This document shows, piece after piece, positions 10,317-20,500 of a DNA stretch of 64,000 bases. The stretch lies in assembly GCA_016858145.1 (NCBI GenBank), contig JAEHOE010000013.1, forward strand, positions 806,001 to 870,000. Direction: 5' to 3'. This stretch comes from Edaphochlamys debaryana. Taxonomy: Eukaryota > Chlorophyta > Chlorophyceae > Chlamydomonadales. A program made the translations under genes and the position numbers. The notes under the pieces are model-generated. The model was given only the letters and a program-made list of their open reading frames with translations, did no database searches and was not told where the DNA came from. Position 1 is the first letter of the stretch, and each line of letters starts with the position of its first letter.

Positions 10317-13256
10317 ATGCCTCCTCGGCGGCCGGCGCGTGCTGCCGCGACGTCTGGGCATCCCAAGCATGTAGAGAAGGCGCTGCTAGCGCTGTGGCCC
10401 ACCTCGGAGCGGCTGGCTGGTCGCAAGTTGCCGGAGCTGTCTGACCAAGAGCTCCGGGCCTTTGCTGATGACCTGCAAGCCCTTCGTAGCTATGTATCGG
10501 GCACGAGTGCCGCGAAGCTCTTGGCGGAGTTCGAGAACAGCAACATCGCGGCTGCATTTGCCAGCCTCACTGCGTTTGCCACGCGACGGGACATCGCCGA
10601 CGACGGGGCAGAGGTGCAACACCGGATCGCCATCTGCACGCTGGACCTGGTGGGCAACGTTCTCAGGGACGCGGCGGCGTCCACGCTCTCCGACGAGCAA
10701 GCCGCGCGAGCGCTGGCGCTGCAGGACACGCTCTTAAAGACCCGGGCCCTGACCGCCGCGGCACGGCAAGCAGCTGCGGCCTCAGCGGCGCTGCGAGGAT
10801 CCCCAGCCGCAGCGGCGGCCTCCGCAAGCTCCGCCCGGCTCCGCCTCCGCGCCGCGCAGCAGGCGGCAGCGCTGACAAAGCTGCTGGGGGTCCTGGCAAA
10901 CCTCGCCAAGGCAAAGCAGAGGCAGGGCCTGGTCATAGCCCTACTCGCCGCGCTGCGGGAGAGCTCCCTGCTCAGCCACCTCGGCCGGCTGCTGCTCCTA
11001 CTGCCGCCGCCCCCGGGCGAGGAACCGGTGCCCCAGGCTCTGCTCACCGCCCACCGCGACGCCTGCCTTGAGCTCTGCCGCGCCGTCAGCCTGACCAGCA
11101 GCGCCGCATCGCTCCTGGGCGGGGACCCCGAACGCCACGTGCGGCCCGCGCTGGGCCCTTGCGCGGGCCACGCGCTGCTGACCCTGGGGTCGGCCGCCCT
11201 GGCCGCAGCGGACCTGGGGCCCTGCGGCCTGCCGTACAGCCCCGTGCCGCTCGTACCGGAGCAGGGCGGCGCGCCGTACCCGTGCGTGTCGGGTGTGGTC
11301 TTCTTCTACGGCGCGGTGGAGATGAAGATCGACCAGATGCGGCCGCGGCCCACGGTTCACCCCCGTGCCGCCATCCGCCTCATGCTGCGGGCGCTGAAGC
11401 TGTGCGGCGTCTCAGCCCGGGCCAAGCTGCCGGGAGCCGTGCGGCGCGGCCCGCAGGGGATGCTGAGCGTCGACCTGAGCCTGGGCGGCTCCCGGCGCGC
11501 GGGCTCGCAGGACTTCAAGCTCCTGCTCCCGCCCGCCGAGGTGGGCGAGCTATCGTACCAAGCGCTGTCGGCGCTGGTCGTCACTGTACGGCGCTGGCCG
11601 GCGGCGTGGGTCGCCGAGGCGGCGGCGGGCTGGGCGCCGCTGGTGACGAGCGTTGTGCACACGCTGCCGGCGGCCGGGGCCAAGATGGACCTTTGGCTCA
11701 GCGCTCTGGCGCCGCTGCTGGCCGCTGCTGCGGAGCCCCTCGTCTCTCTGCAAGGCAAGTTGGCTAGGACAGAGCTTCCGGGGATAGACTCAGTACTGGT
11801 GCGTCCATCTACGGGACTACGGCCCACAGGCTGCGGTGTCAGTCGTCCCTGCCGTGGCTCTCACCCTTTACGCGCTGTGCCTTCCTCCTGCTGTTCAGGC
11901 ACGCAGTGGGCAATCGAGTACCTGAACTCCGAGCTGCCTCCCTGCGTGGCGGCGGCGCTGGAGGGCGGCGTGGTGCCGCTGTTCGAGACGCTGCTCCGAG
12001 TGGCCGGCGAGGACCCGTCCGGGCCCGAGGCACGTGTGCTGCTCCGTCTGCTGACGCAGAAGGCCCCCCACTACGCTCTGGCATTGCTGGTGGTCCACAG
12101 CCCGCCCCGCCAGGCCGCGGCCTTCCTGGCGACCCTGGCCAAGACCCTGCGCCGGATGGCCCCACCCGATGTCACGGCCTCCCTTCCCTTCTCTCCGCCC
12201 TTCACCCTGGCCTGCTTCTTTGTTGACCAGGGTGTGAGTGCGCTGGCCGGCATTGCAGCTGAGTTTGAGCCGCCCGGCCCCGTGGACCCCGCCGCACCCG
12301 CCGCACCGATATGCGTGCTCGCCGGCGCCGTACTGACGCTGCTGCCGGAGCTGTCGGACATTTTCCGGCGCGCCGCAATTCAACGCCGCAAGGATGATGC
12401 GAACCGGGAAGGCCCAGCAAGCATCATCTCCGCCTTCGCGCCCTCCCTCCTAAGGGCATACTCCCACGCCCTCGATCTCGCCCGGCGGGAGGAGGAGGCT
12501 GCCGTCGCGAGGAGGGCCGGCTCCGTGGGTGCTGGAGGCGGCGTGCGGGGCCTGGGCGGGGCGGCACCCCTCCTTGGAGCATCGTCGGGTCGACGGACGC
12601 AGCGCGCAGCACCGGGACCAGGCGGCAGTGCGGAGGGCCCCGCGCCCACGCCCGGGCACCGCGTGACTTCCGCCGTGTGCCTGCCCTTCCTGGTGGAGGA
12701 GTGCGGGGCGGTGCCGCTGCTGGGAGCACTGCTGGACCTCCTCTTAGTGCCTGGGGCGCTGCAGGCGTGGCCGCAGGAGCGGTTCCTGGCGCTTGCCGGG
12801 TGCTGCCTGGGCCTCAGCGGCGCATGGCCAGGGGTGGTGTCGGGGGCCGAAGGGGGGAGTGCGGGGTCCAAGGTGGGAGCGCCATCGTGGAGGCCCCCGG
12901 CGGTGCGGGCGCTCGCAGGCCTGCTCAGGGGCGCACACCTGCCTCTGAGCCAGAACCTGGAGTCCCTGGCGACCTGGCTGGAGCGGCCGGACCAAGTTAG
13001 CCTGGAACCGATGCCTGAGGTCACAGCGGCGCTGGCTGCGGAGGCTGGGCGCCTGGCCGCGCTCAAGGCTGAGGTGCGGGCGCTGCTGCCCGCCTGCGCC
13101 AACCCGGCCTGCGCCAACCTGGCGGGAGACAGCGAGGCGGGGCTGCAGCTCAAGCGCTGCGGGGGCTGTTCCCAGGCGTCGTATTGCGGCTGCGAGTGCC
13201 AGGCGGCGCACTGGAAGGCGGGGCACAAGGCGGTGTGCGAAAGCAAGGGCAGATAA
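10317..13256 (+). CDS. MYND zinc-finger protein copy C (two exons; intron is an open 144 nt)
   Basis: About 931 residues when spliced: exon 1 10317-11754, exon 2 11899-13256. The phase-1 intron 11755-11898 has a GC donor (CAAG|GCAAGT) and a TTCAG acceptor at the family position. It is 144 nt, a multiple of three, and has no in-frame stop, so retention would add 48 residues without breaking the protein. The N-terminus MPPRRPARAAATSGHPKHVEK is C-type. A long Gly/Ser/Arg-rich linker (about residues 690-730) precedes FLVEECGAVPLLGA. The final finger runs from CANPACANLAG to CQAAHWKAGHKAVC and the tail is ESKGR, unlike the VAEGG tail of the other copies. Role unknown. Confidence 0.85.
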   Translation: MPPRRPARAAATSGHPKHVEKALLALWPTSERLAGRKLPELSDQELRAFADDLQALRSYVSGTSAAKLLAEFENSNIAAAFASLTAFATRRDIADDGAEVQHRIAICTLDLVGNVLRDAAASTLSDEQAARALALQDTLLKTRALTAAARQAAAASAALRGSPAAAAASASSARLRLRAAQQAAALTKLLGVLANLAKAKQRQGLVIALLAALRESSLLSHLGRLLLLLPPPPGEEPVPQALLTAHRDACLELCRAVSLTSSAASLLGGDPERHVRPALGPCAGHALLTLGSAALAAADLGPCGLPYSPVPLVPEQGGAPYPCVSGVVFFYGAVEMKIDQMRPRPTVHPRAAIRLMLRALKLCGVSARAKLPGAVRRGPQGMLSVDLSLGGSRRAGSQDFKLLLPPAEVGELSYQALSALVVTVRRWPAAWVAEAAAGWAPLVTSVVHTLPAAGAKMDLWLSALAPLLAAAAEPLVSLQGKLARTELPGIDSVLVRPSTGLRPTGCGVSRPCRGSHPLRAVPSSCCSGTQWAIEYLNSELPPCVAAALEGGVVPLFETLLRVAGEDPSGPEARVLLRLLTQKAPHYALALLVVHSPPRQAAAFLATLAKTLRRMAPPDVTASLPFSPPFTLACFFVDQGVSALAGIAAEFEPPGPVDPAAPAAPICVLAGAVLTLLPELSDIFRRAAIQRRKDDANREGPASIISAFAPSLLRAYSHALDLARREEEAAVARRAGSVGAGGGVRGLGGAAPLLGASSGRRTQRAAPGPGGSAEGPAPTPGHRVTSAVCLPFLVEECGAVPLLGALLDLLLVPGALQAWPQERFLALAGCCLGLSGAWPGVVSGAEGGSAGSKVGAPSWRPPAVRALAGLLRGAHLPLSQNLESLATWLERPDQVSLEPMPEVTAALAAEAGRLAALKAEVRALLPACANPACANLAGDSEAGLQLKRCGGCSQASYCGCECQAAHWKAGHKAVCESKGR

Positions 13257-14417
13257 GGCGGCGGGGAGAGCTGACTGGGCTGGACTTGACGAAGTTAGCA
13301 GGCATGAGTACGGTCGGTTTCGTTGGACTTGGACTGTGCATGCCAGGCGGCCTCCGCAGGATGCCGATAGCGTGCACTGGGGCTTCTGTACTAAAAGCTG
13401 ACATTGCATTATGTATCATAATGCATGAGTTTGTGATTGAGCTATGAGAGGCGGGCGCTTGTTGGGGCTGCAGGATGGGGGAGAGGCTTGAAGCCCTTTG
13501 CGACCTCAGAGGCTTATGTGAGGTGCACGACGGAGCTTGTGGCCTCAGGACGGAGGGCACAGCCCTATGCGCTAAGCTGATATGTTGTGTGGGCTGCCTT
13601 TGGGAACGCGAGCTTGTCAGGACGAATTGGAGGCGAAGCCACCTTAGGAATGTTGATTGCTGAGTAACGGCGAGGGGGATATACCGCGTATGGGTCTGTA
13701 TCCTAAGCTGACCTTGTAGGTGGGCGTGTGGCGCCGTTGCGCAGATCACGTCAATCGCGAACCGGTACTGGGGAGGAACATGTTCTGGTGGTATCGGTGC
13801 ACCTTTTGGCACCTGCCGGGAGCTGCCTGTTGACCCGGGGCTTTACTTGCGCAAGGGTTGTCAAGGGTTGTCAAGTTTTAGGCGCAAAGGAGTATGCGTT
13901 GTCGGCAGTGGAGGCAGCCTCACACCGGTAGCTGATGCGTGGGTTCCGAACTTCCAATAGCCCTGTGTGGGGTTGGACGAGGTGCACGCAGCTATGTCTG
14001 GTTGGGAGTAAGCTCGTCAGCGTTGCAAGGGGAAGCGGGGCGTTAGGCCGTGAGGGGCGTGATTGGATACACCGTGGCGCATGCAGGCGATGGCCTGCGC
14101 ATGGCTGGCTCCGCTGATGTACGACACAACAAACGTCGACCCCCCGGGCAGTGGCCATGAAGCTCCCGTTGCTTCAGCTCACAGCGCTGTGGCTGGGCGC
14201 TTCAGGAGGCCAAGTGGCTGACCTCCAACGGTGGGACCATGGGCTGCCGATTTGCACCTCGTTCCGTTACGCTGGGACTTTGGAGGCCCTTGCAAAGCCC
14301 TTCAGCCAAACCTGCCGGCTCTCGGGTAATGTGCCTGCTGGTGGCTTGCTGTCAGCTCACATGATGGGCAGCGTGCAGCGGGTTGAAAGCGACAAGCGCA
14401 GCGAGTGACGAGGGCAC
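13257..14417. other. 3' flank of copy C and intergenic
   Basis: No gene recognised. It includes a perfect 8-bp hairpin at 13406-13424 (GCATTATG / CATAATGC, 3-nt loop), probably within the 3' UTR of copy C. Confidence 0.4.
13406..13424 (+). other. Short perfect hairpin in the 3' flank of copy C
   Basis: GCATTATG TAT CATAATGC forms an 8-bp stem with a 3-nt loop about 150 nt after the stop codon. It is AT-rich in a GC-rich region. Its role is unknown. Confidence 0.5.
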
Positions 14418-14488
14418 GCAGAGGGTGTCCTGGGGATGTGCATCTGAGCCAGTAAGGCTCACAGAACGTGGCAAGGTGCCCGTGTGGG
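14418..14488 (+). pseudogene. Small LINE relic (zinc-knuckle region)
   Basis: About 70 bp (GAGCCAGTAAGG ... GTGCCCGTGTGGG) resembles 35470-35533 of the truncated LINE, which encodes the region just before CPCG. The frame is not kept. This is DNA-level similarity seen by eye only. Confidence 0.45.
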
Positions 14489-14943
14489 ATTCCGTACTCG
14501 CAGGGGCCACGCTCGCTCGCTGTGGCCTTCACAGCCCAAGCCCCAACGGACGAGCAGCACGTGGCTGTCAAGAGGATGGGGGGAAGGGGCGGGAAGCACA
14601 ATTGAGCTTTAAACAGCCATCACCGCAGGAGTTCAAGGACGAACAACGTGGAAGGGAGCCGCACCGTGGCGAACAGCCCCTGAGAGGCGCGGGGGAGCCT
14701 TGGGGGGAGGGCAGGAGCGCCGAGTGGCAGCGGTTACGGGAGGTACCTCGTACAGGACGAGGGGAACGGGAATCCCGGAGGAGGAGGAGGAAAGGATCAG
14801 GGCGGCCTTGTATTCTATGACTGTTTAGGCCCCCAATACCCACAGCTTGAAACGCAAGGGAGCCCTTGAGCTGGCCCGACCCCGGGCATCCGCGACGGCC
14901 TCCGACACTTGCAGTTGACAGAGACTTCAGTGAGCCTTCAGTG

Positions 14944-17900
14944 ATGCCACCACAGCTTGCCGGTGGAGTCAACGACCCACGTGCAAGTCTGCCGCAGCCC
15001 GTGGAGCAAGCGCTGGCCAAGTTGCGCGAATGTGCACCGCGCATGCTTGGAACGGCTTCGCCGGCGCTGTCCGCCACGGAGTTCCAGGCCCTGGAGGCTG
15101 CCCTGCACGATACTCATCGTTATGCCGTTAGCGGGAATGGAGAACATGTCGCCAAGCTCTGGATGGCGATTGCCACAGAGCCTCAGCTTGGCGTCGCCCT
15201 TGCGGGGCTGGTCGCCCGCGCTGCGCGCTGGGATGTGGTCCACGACCCGCTTCCCTCACCAGCGGCGCGTTCGCTGGAGGTCGTGGCAACCCTAGCGATA
15301 AACGCACCGCCTACGGACAAGGGCGGGGTTATCGCGTTCGGACTAGCCCTCGTGCTGATCAAGGGACAGACCCTCGAGGCCCTGGCCAAGCAAGCAGCAG
15401 CAGCGACTTCAGCGCTCACGGGGGTGGGTGGGGCGGGGCCGGCAGGCGCAGGGCCCTCTGCGGCCGCAGGGGCAGCGGCCGGGCCCTCCGCTGCAGCCCC
15501 TGCCACTGCCCGCCTGCGCCTGCGGTCGGCCCAGCTCGCCGACACGGCCTCCAGCCTCGTCGCCGGTCTGGCCAGCTTCACGCAGCTTCCCTCATACCGG
15601 GTCTTGGCCAAGCACCTGCTGGCGGCCCTGCGGTCAAGCCACCTGTTTGACCACGTCGGCCGGCTGTTGCTCCTCATCTCGCCATCGGCCGGTGACCAGG
15701 CCGCACCCCAGGCCCTGGTGGAGGCGCTGCCTCGCGCGCTGAGCAGCTACTGCAGCGCAGCGGACCATGTCTCCGCGCTACGGAACGGAACCTCGGACCA
15801 TGAGGAGCTGCATGCGACGTACGGCACCTGCGGCCGCCACGCGCTGCTGACCCTGGGGTCAGCGGTCCTGGCCGCAGCGGACCTGGGGCCCTGCGGCCTG
15901 CCGTACAGCCCACTGCCGGCGCTGCCGCTCATGGGCACTGTCGCGTCCGGGCGGCCCTATCCATGCGTTGAGGGCCGCGTCATCAGCCTCGCCCTGACTG
16001 TGCTGTCCCTCGGCCGCACCGGACCCCAGCCCGCCGTCTCCAACCGCGCGGCCGTGCGCCTGGTGCTGCGGGCGCTGCGCTTCGCGACCGCATCCACACG
16101 GAATGCGGCGACGGTCGCCACGGCACCGCGTGGCATGCTGCGTGTCGACATGTGCTGGGGCGGCAGGTGCCGGGAGGAGTGGCAGGAATACCGCCTGCTC
16201 CTGTGCCCGCACGACGGCCGGCGCGTGGGCGGGCAGGCGCTCAAGCTGCTCGTCCAGATCGCTCGCAAGGACCCCGGCGCATGGCTCGCGGAGGCTGATC
16301 TGGGCTGGGCCCAGGTCGTACGAGCCGTACGGCACCTGCTACAGGCGGTTGGGCGCTTCGAGTCCAAGGCTGGGGACAGGCTGGTGGATCTTATGGTGGA
16401 GGCGGCACGGCCTCTGATGGCTGGCGGAGGTAGGCGTGGGGGTACTTAGTCATGCGGTCCCGCCGGATCCCGCGTACCGTTTGCTGGGTTTGCAAAGGCG
16501 CCCCTTGCATAGTGCGTTGCTGCAGAACATGCTGCTATCCTCTTGCAGCACGCTTGAGCAGGCTTATTGACCCTTCTTTCACGACTTCCCACCTTGTTGG
16601 CATTCACCTTTGTCCCCTCAACTCACGACGCCCTGCCCCTTGGTTGCCCCCTTGCTACGTAGGGCTCTCTCTCAACACACCCCTGCCGGCTTCTGTGGCG
16701 GCGTTCGGGCGCAGCGGCGCGGTGCCGCTGCTGGAGACTGCGTTTCGACTCGCCGTGGGGAACCCCTCGGGACCAGAGGACGATCTGGCGTCCGAGCTCT
16801 TCAAAGGCAGTTTCGGTTACCCGCCCGACCCCCTTCCCAGCATCGCGGCCCTGATGCTGCACAGCCCGCCCCGCCAGGCCGCGGCCTTCCTGGCCACGCT
16901 CGCCAAGCTGCTGCGGTGGACACCGCCCTCCGACATGTTCACTTTCGACTTGCCTTCGGGCCAGGACGTATGGGGCAGGGCCGCCTGTGCCCTGCTCAAG
17001 CCCTGCACTCAGATGCCGCAAAGCCCGTACGAGGAGCCGCCCGGCCCCGTGGACCCCGCCGCCCCCGCCGCCCCGCTCTTCGTGTCCGCATATACGGTGC
17101 TCCGGCTGCTGCCGGAGCTGTCGCGGAGCGCCCTGCAGGCAGCGCTGCGCGTTCATGTGGAGCCCGCCTGGGCGGGCGCTTCGGCCCTTCTCGCCCCGGT
17201 GGGAGGGCTCCTGTTGCAGACGCTGCTGAGCGCCCTCACGCTCTTGGGCCAGCGGTTGGAGGGCCCCGCGCCCGCCCCCACGCACCGCCTGGCGTCCGCC
17301 GTGTGCCTGCCCTTCCTGGTGGAGGAGTGCGGGGCGGTGCCGCTGCTGGCGGCCCTCCTCGAGCTCGTGGCTCTGTGGGGGTCCTCCGGAGTGCCGCTCA
17401 CGCCCTCCTGCTTCCCGGACTTGGCGGCGTGCTGCCTGGGCCTCTTCCATGCGTACCCAGACCTGGTGTCAGGAGGCGGCGGCGGAGGCGGAGGCGGAGG
17501 CGGAGGCGGGGGCAGTGGAGGTGGAGCCGGAGGCGGCGCCGGAAGTGGAAGGGGAGGCGGTGGCGGAGGCGGCGGCAGCAGCACGGCGGCGGCTGGGGCT
17601 GGGGCGGCGTGGCGGCCAAGAGCGCTGCGGGCGCTGGCATCGCACCTGCCGGCACACCCGGGTCTGAGCGGGGACCTGGAGACGCTGGCGGCGCGGCTGG
17701 AGCGGCCGCGCCGAGGGGGCTTGAAGCGGAGCGTGGATATCGCAGCGGCCCTGGCTGCGGAGGCGGAGCGCCTGGCCGTGCTCAAGGCCGAGCTGCGGGC
17801 GCTGCTGCCCGCCTGCGCCAACCCGGCCTGCGTAAACCTGGCGGGAGAAAGCGAGGCGGACGTAAAGCTGCAGCGGTGCGCACGGTGCAAGGCGGTGTCG

Positions 17901-17975
17901 TACTGCTGCCGCGAGTGCCAGACGGCGCACTGGAAGGCGGGGCACAAGCTGGTATGCGTTGCTGAGGGCGGCTGA
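14944..17975 (+). CDS. MYND zinc-finger protein copy D (two exons, poly-Gly linker)
   Basis: About 932 residues: exon 1 14944-16429, exon 2 16663-17975, phase-1 GT-AG intron 16430-16662 (GGAG|GTAGGC ... GCTACGTAG). I chose ATG 14944 (MPPQLAGG) because copy E starts at the same place (MPPRRAAE); an upstream in-frame start at 14866 is possible. The N-terminal block ALAKLRECAPRMLGTA defines the D/E pair. Exon 2 starts LSLNTPLPASVAAFG and keeps FLVEECGAVPLLAA. It carries a Gly-rich low-complexity linker coded by GGCGGAGGC repeats (17472-17576), far longer than in copy E. The MYND finger runs from CANPACVNLAG to CQTAHWKAGHKLVC. Molecular role unknown. Confidence 0.85.
17472..17576 (+). repeat. GGCGGAGGC coding simple repeat in copy D
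   Basis: Low-complexity trinucleotide/hexanucleotide repeat encoding about 30 Gly with a few Ser, Ala and Arg. It sits between the FLVEECGAVP block and the MYND finger. Copies B and E have only short Gly/Ser stretches at this spot, so the repeat has expanded in D. Confidence 0.8.
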
Positions 17976-19027
17976 GCGGCCGGGAAGGAAGGTTCAGAAT
18001 ACTGGGATCGTTGGGATCGTGTCGAGCTACATAATTAATGCCGGGCAACAATAAGTTCAACCACGTGCATTCGACAATAGCATTTGGGCGGGCGGGTTTT
18101 GTGCATCAAGGGTTGCGTTTAAAGTTGCAAAACCGAGCTAAAGACCGCAAAAGGACTGCGAAGCATGGGGCCGCAGCGAAGGGTGTTGCTCACTCCAGAG
18201 GGTTATTCCATCGGTATGCCCATGTGGCTCCCGGTGTGTAGGCCTAGGCGCCGCGGGTATGGCGCTATCATTATTGGTGACTTGTGCATGAAAGCTGTTG
18301 GATGTATGCAGATGCAGATCCAGAGAGTGTTGGCTGCGTTGGACTCTGTCGATCCCGCTCAGTGCACTGATTGTATATGCGCGTTGACGCTAGGAAGTGC
18401 TGTTGTATGCTCCAACTCTTGGGGAGCGCGAGCGCTACAAGAGGCGGCGGAGTTGATTCGGTTGGTCGTGTGCGTTGCTTGTTTTGGGAGCTATGTTGGG
18501 CCTGTCTTTTGGCTGTGCGGGGCGGAGAGCGCCTGTGCGCCAAGCTTGTCTTGAGTCGGGTTTGGGCCATCGGCGTTACTTGTCAGGATAAGTTGATGGG
18601 CAGCTAGGGCAGGTTTAAGGTTTCCGACCGTCGCGTGTCATACCCGCGACGGACCCCCGCCGGGTTCTGGTGGTCCCGGCGGTTGAGTTTCTGGTGCCCC
18701 GGCGGGGCCTATCCGAGCGGTGGACTAGCTGAGCTCCAGACCGCTGCGTTCGTGTGGATGGCAACTGGAGCTGGGCAGCCGGGGGCTGTTGGGGCGGCTG
18801 GGATGAGGGCTGGCAGAAGAGGGGCACCCATATAGGGGTACCCCCCAAAAGGCTCGGCAGGGCGCATGAAGTGTCGACGCTTACCGGCTCTTTGCCAGCT
18901 GCCCAGCCCGCATCGCGTTCTATGGCACCAACTAGCTGCCTAGCGCACTTTGCAAAACGCATCCGGAATGACGCGCATTGCCATTGAAGCACGCGCGCAG
19001 TCCGTCGCAGGTAGACAAAGCTTCTGA
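17976..19027. other. Intergenic after copy D
   Basis: No gene recognised. Upstream exon(s) of the nuclease-like gene that follows may lie in the last few hundred bases, but I cannot define one. Confidence 0.35.
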
Positions 19028-20069
19028 GCATTAGCAGCTGCAGCTGAGGGGCAGAAAGGCGCCGGACACCTTACAACGTTGCTTCGCGCAGCTCGCCTCG
19101 TCGACCGAGTGGAGAGGGCGCTGGACGCTCGGGCGGAGCCCGGCACGCTCCTGCTCCCAGAGCCCATCCGCCAGTCTGTGTTCGACTCCCTCGTGGAGCT
19201 GGACTCCTGCCGCGGGCTCGCGTTCGAGCCCATCATCCCCCACGATTCCAGCGCCGACCCGCTCGGCCACGTTTTGCGCAGCAAGGACCCCAGCAAACTG
19301 CACGAGAAGGCAGTACGGGAGCTTGAGCGCGAGCTGGCCTTCACGCTCTTCCTGCTGGGCCTCCGGCGGTCGATCGACCATTGTGGATCCACAGTGATCA
19401 AGTTTGGCGACGGCGGTCGCAAGGGGCCTGATGCGTGCTGCGAGTACTTTGGCAAGTCGGGGGCAGGGCCCGTCCCTTGCGGGGGCGGGCGGCCGCAGGG
19501 CGCGGTGGTTCAGCGTCGACGTAGCTGGCCTCGCAGGCTGACGGCCCATGCCCACCCCTTCCCCAGCTCCACGCCGGCAACATGGCGTCCTGGCTCTGGT
19601 CGTGGAGGTTGTGAGGTTCCAGTCAGAGGCGGACCTCGAGCGGATGTTGCGCAAGTGGACAACCCCGACCACCTCTGGCGGCGGCGGCGCCAAGCTTGCG
19701 CTGGGCTTGACCGTGTCTCTGCGCGGTGGCAGCGCCGAGCTCAAGACACAGCTGTGCGCCGCGCCCCAGGCCGCGCAGCCGCCCCAACTCCACAACAACG
19801 CCGTCACCCTGACGCAGCACGCCCTCCCCGGAGACCCACGCAACCTCGTGTGGCTGCCGCTGTCGCACCTGATGCCGGGCAGCAGCCGCGCGCTGCGGGC
19901 GTGGGTGGCCGCACGGATCGCCGTGGGGGGTCTGCTCAGCGGGCTCTGCGCCTGCCTGCGGCTGCCGCCCTGGCGAGCCGCTCAGTGGGCCCTGGACCGC
20001 TGGGCCGCGCCCTGGGCCGCCCTGCCGCTGGACCTGTGGGGTGTACGGCAGCGGTGCAGCCGCATCTGA
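19028..20069 (+). CDS. Probable PD-(D/E)XK (Uma2/REase-like) nuclease-fold protein, 5' end uncertain
   Basis: Two segments fit one gene. The first is open from the stop at 19025-19027 to 19451 and has no ATG, so an upstream exon is likely. The second is 19567-20069. The inferred intron 19452-19566 has a GC donor (TTTG|GCAAGT) and a CCCCAG acceptor, and the phases match. Across the junction the protein reads ...KFGDGGRKGPDACCEYF, then HGVLALVVEVVRFQSEADLERMLRKW. GPD followed by VVEV and a QS..DL....W helix recalls the PD...ExK core of Uma2-like and fungal REase-like proteins. A V replaces the usual catalytic K, so activity is doubtful. The C-terminal third is hydrophobic. The family call is from motif memory only. 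Confidence 0.45.
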
Positions 20070-20500
20070 GGGCATGCGGCGCAGCCAGCACGCACGGGCG
20101 GGGGCGCGACAAGGCAGCATGCAGCACCGCACTCGCAGAGTTCCTTGGAGGATCCGGCGGTGTCGGGGGTTTTTGCCCTGCCTCGTGTCGTGGTGGCGAC
20201 GTTTGCTTGGGCTCAGCGCGTGGTTGTAGGGGGCGGGCCGCAACCCAGGCCCTGGGGACTGATTCACAGACTGTTCGGACTGCCTGGTCACGGCGGCACG
20301 GTTTGGAGCCGCCTGTGGGGCTTCTGATGGGCTGCGGCAGGGGCACGGGCTGCGTGTGTCGTGGTGCAGGGCGTGTGGCGAGCGGGCGGAGGCGGTGCTG
20401 GGGGCCTCTGATCTAGGGGGCGGTGGGTGTGCAGCCCGGTACCCGGAACGGCAGCTCCGTGGGGCGTGTGTGGCTGGGCCACCCCAGGCGCCTCCGTTCT

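Noticed and set aside
12380..13246. Minus-strand open frame opposite the end of copy C
   Set aside because: Antisense of the conserved MYND exon; the same antisense frame recurs under every copy, as expected from codon bias.
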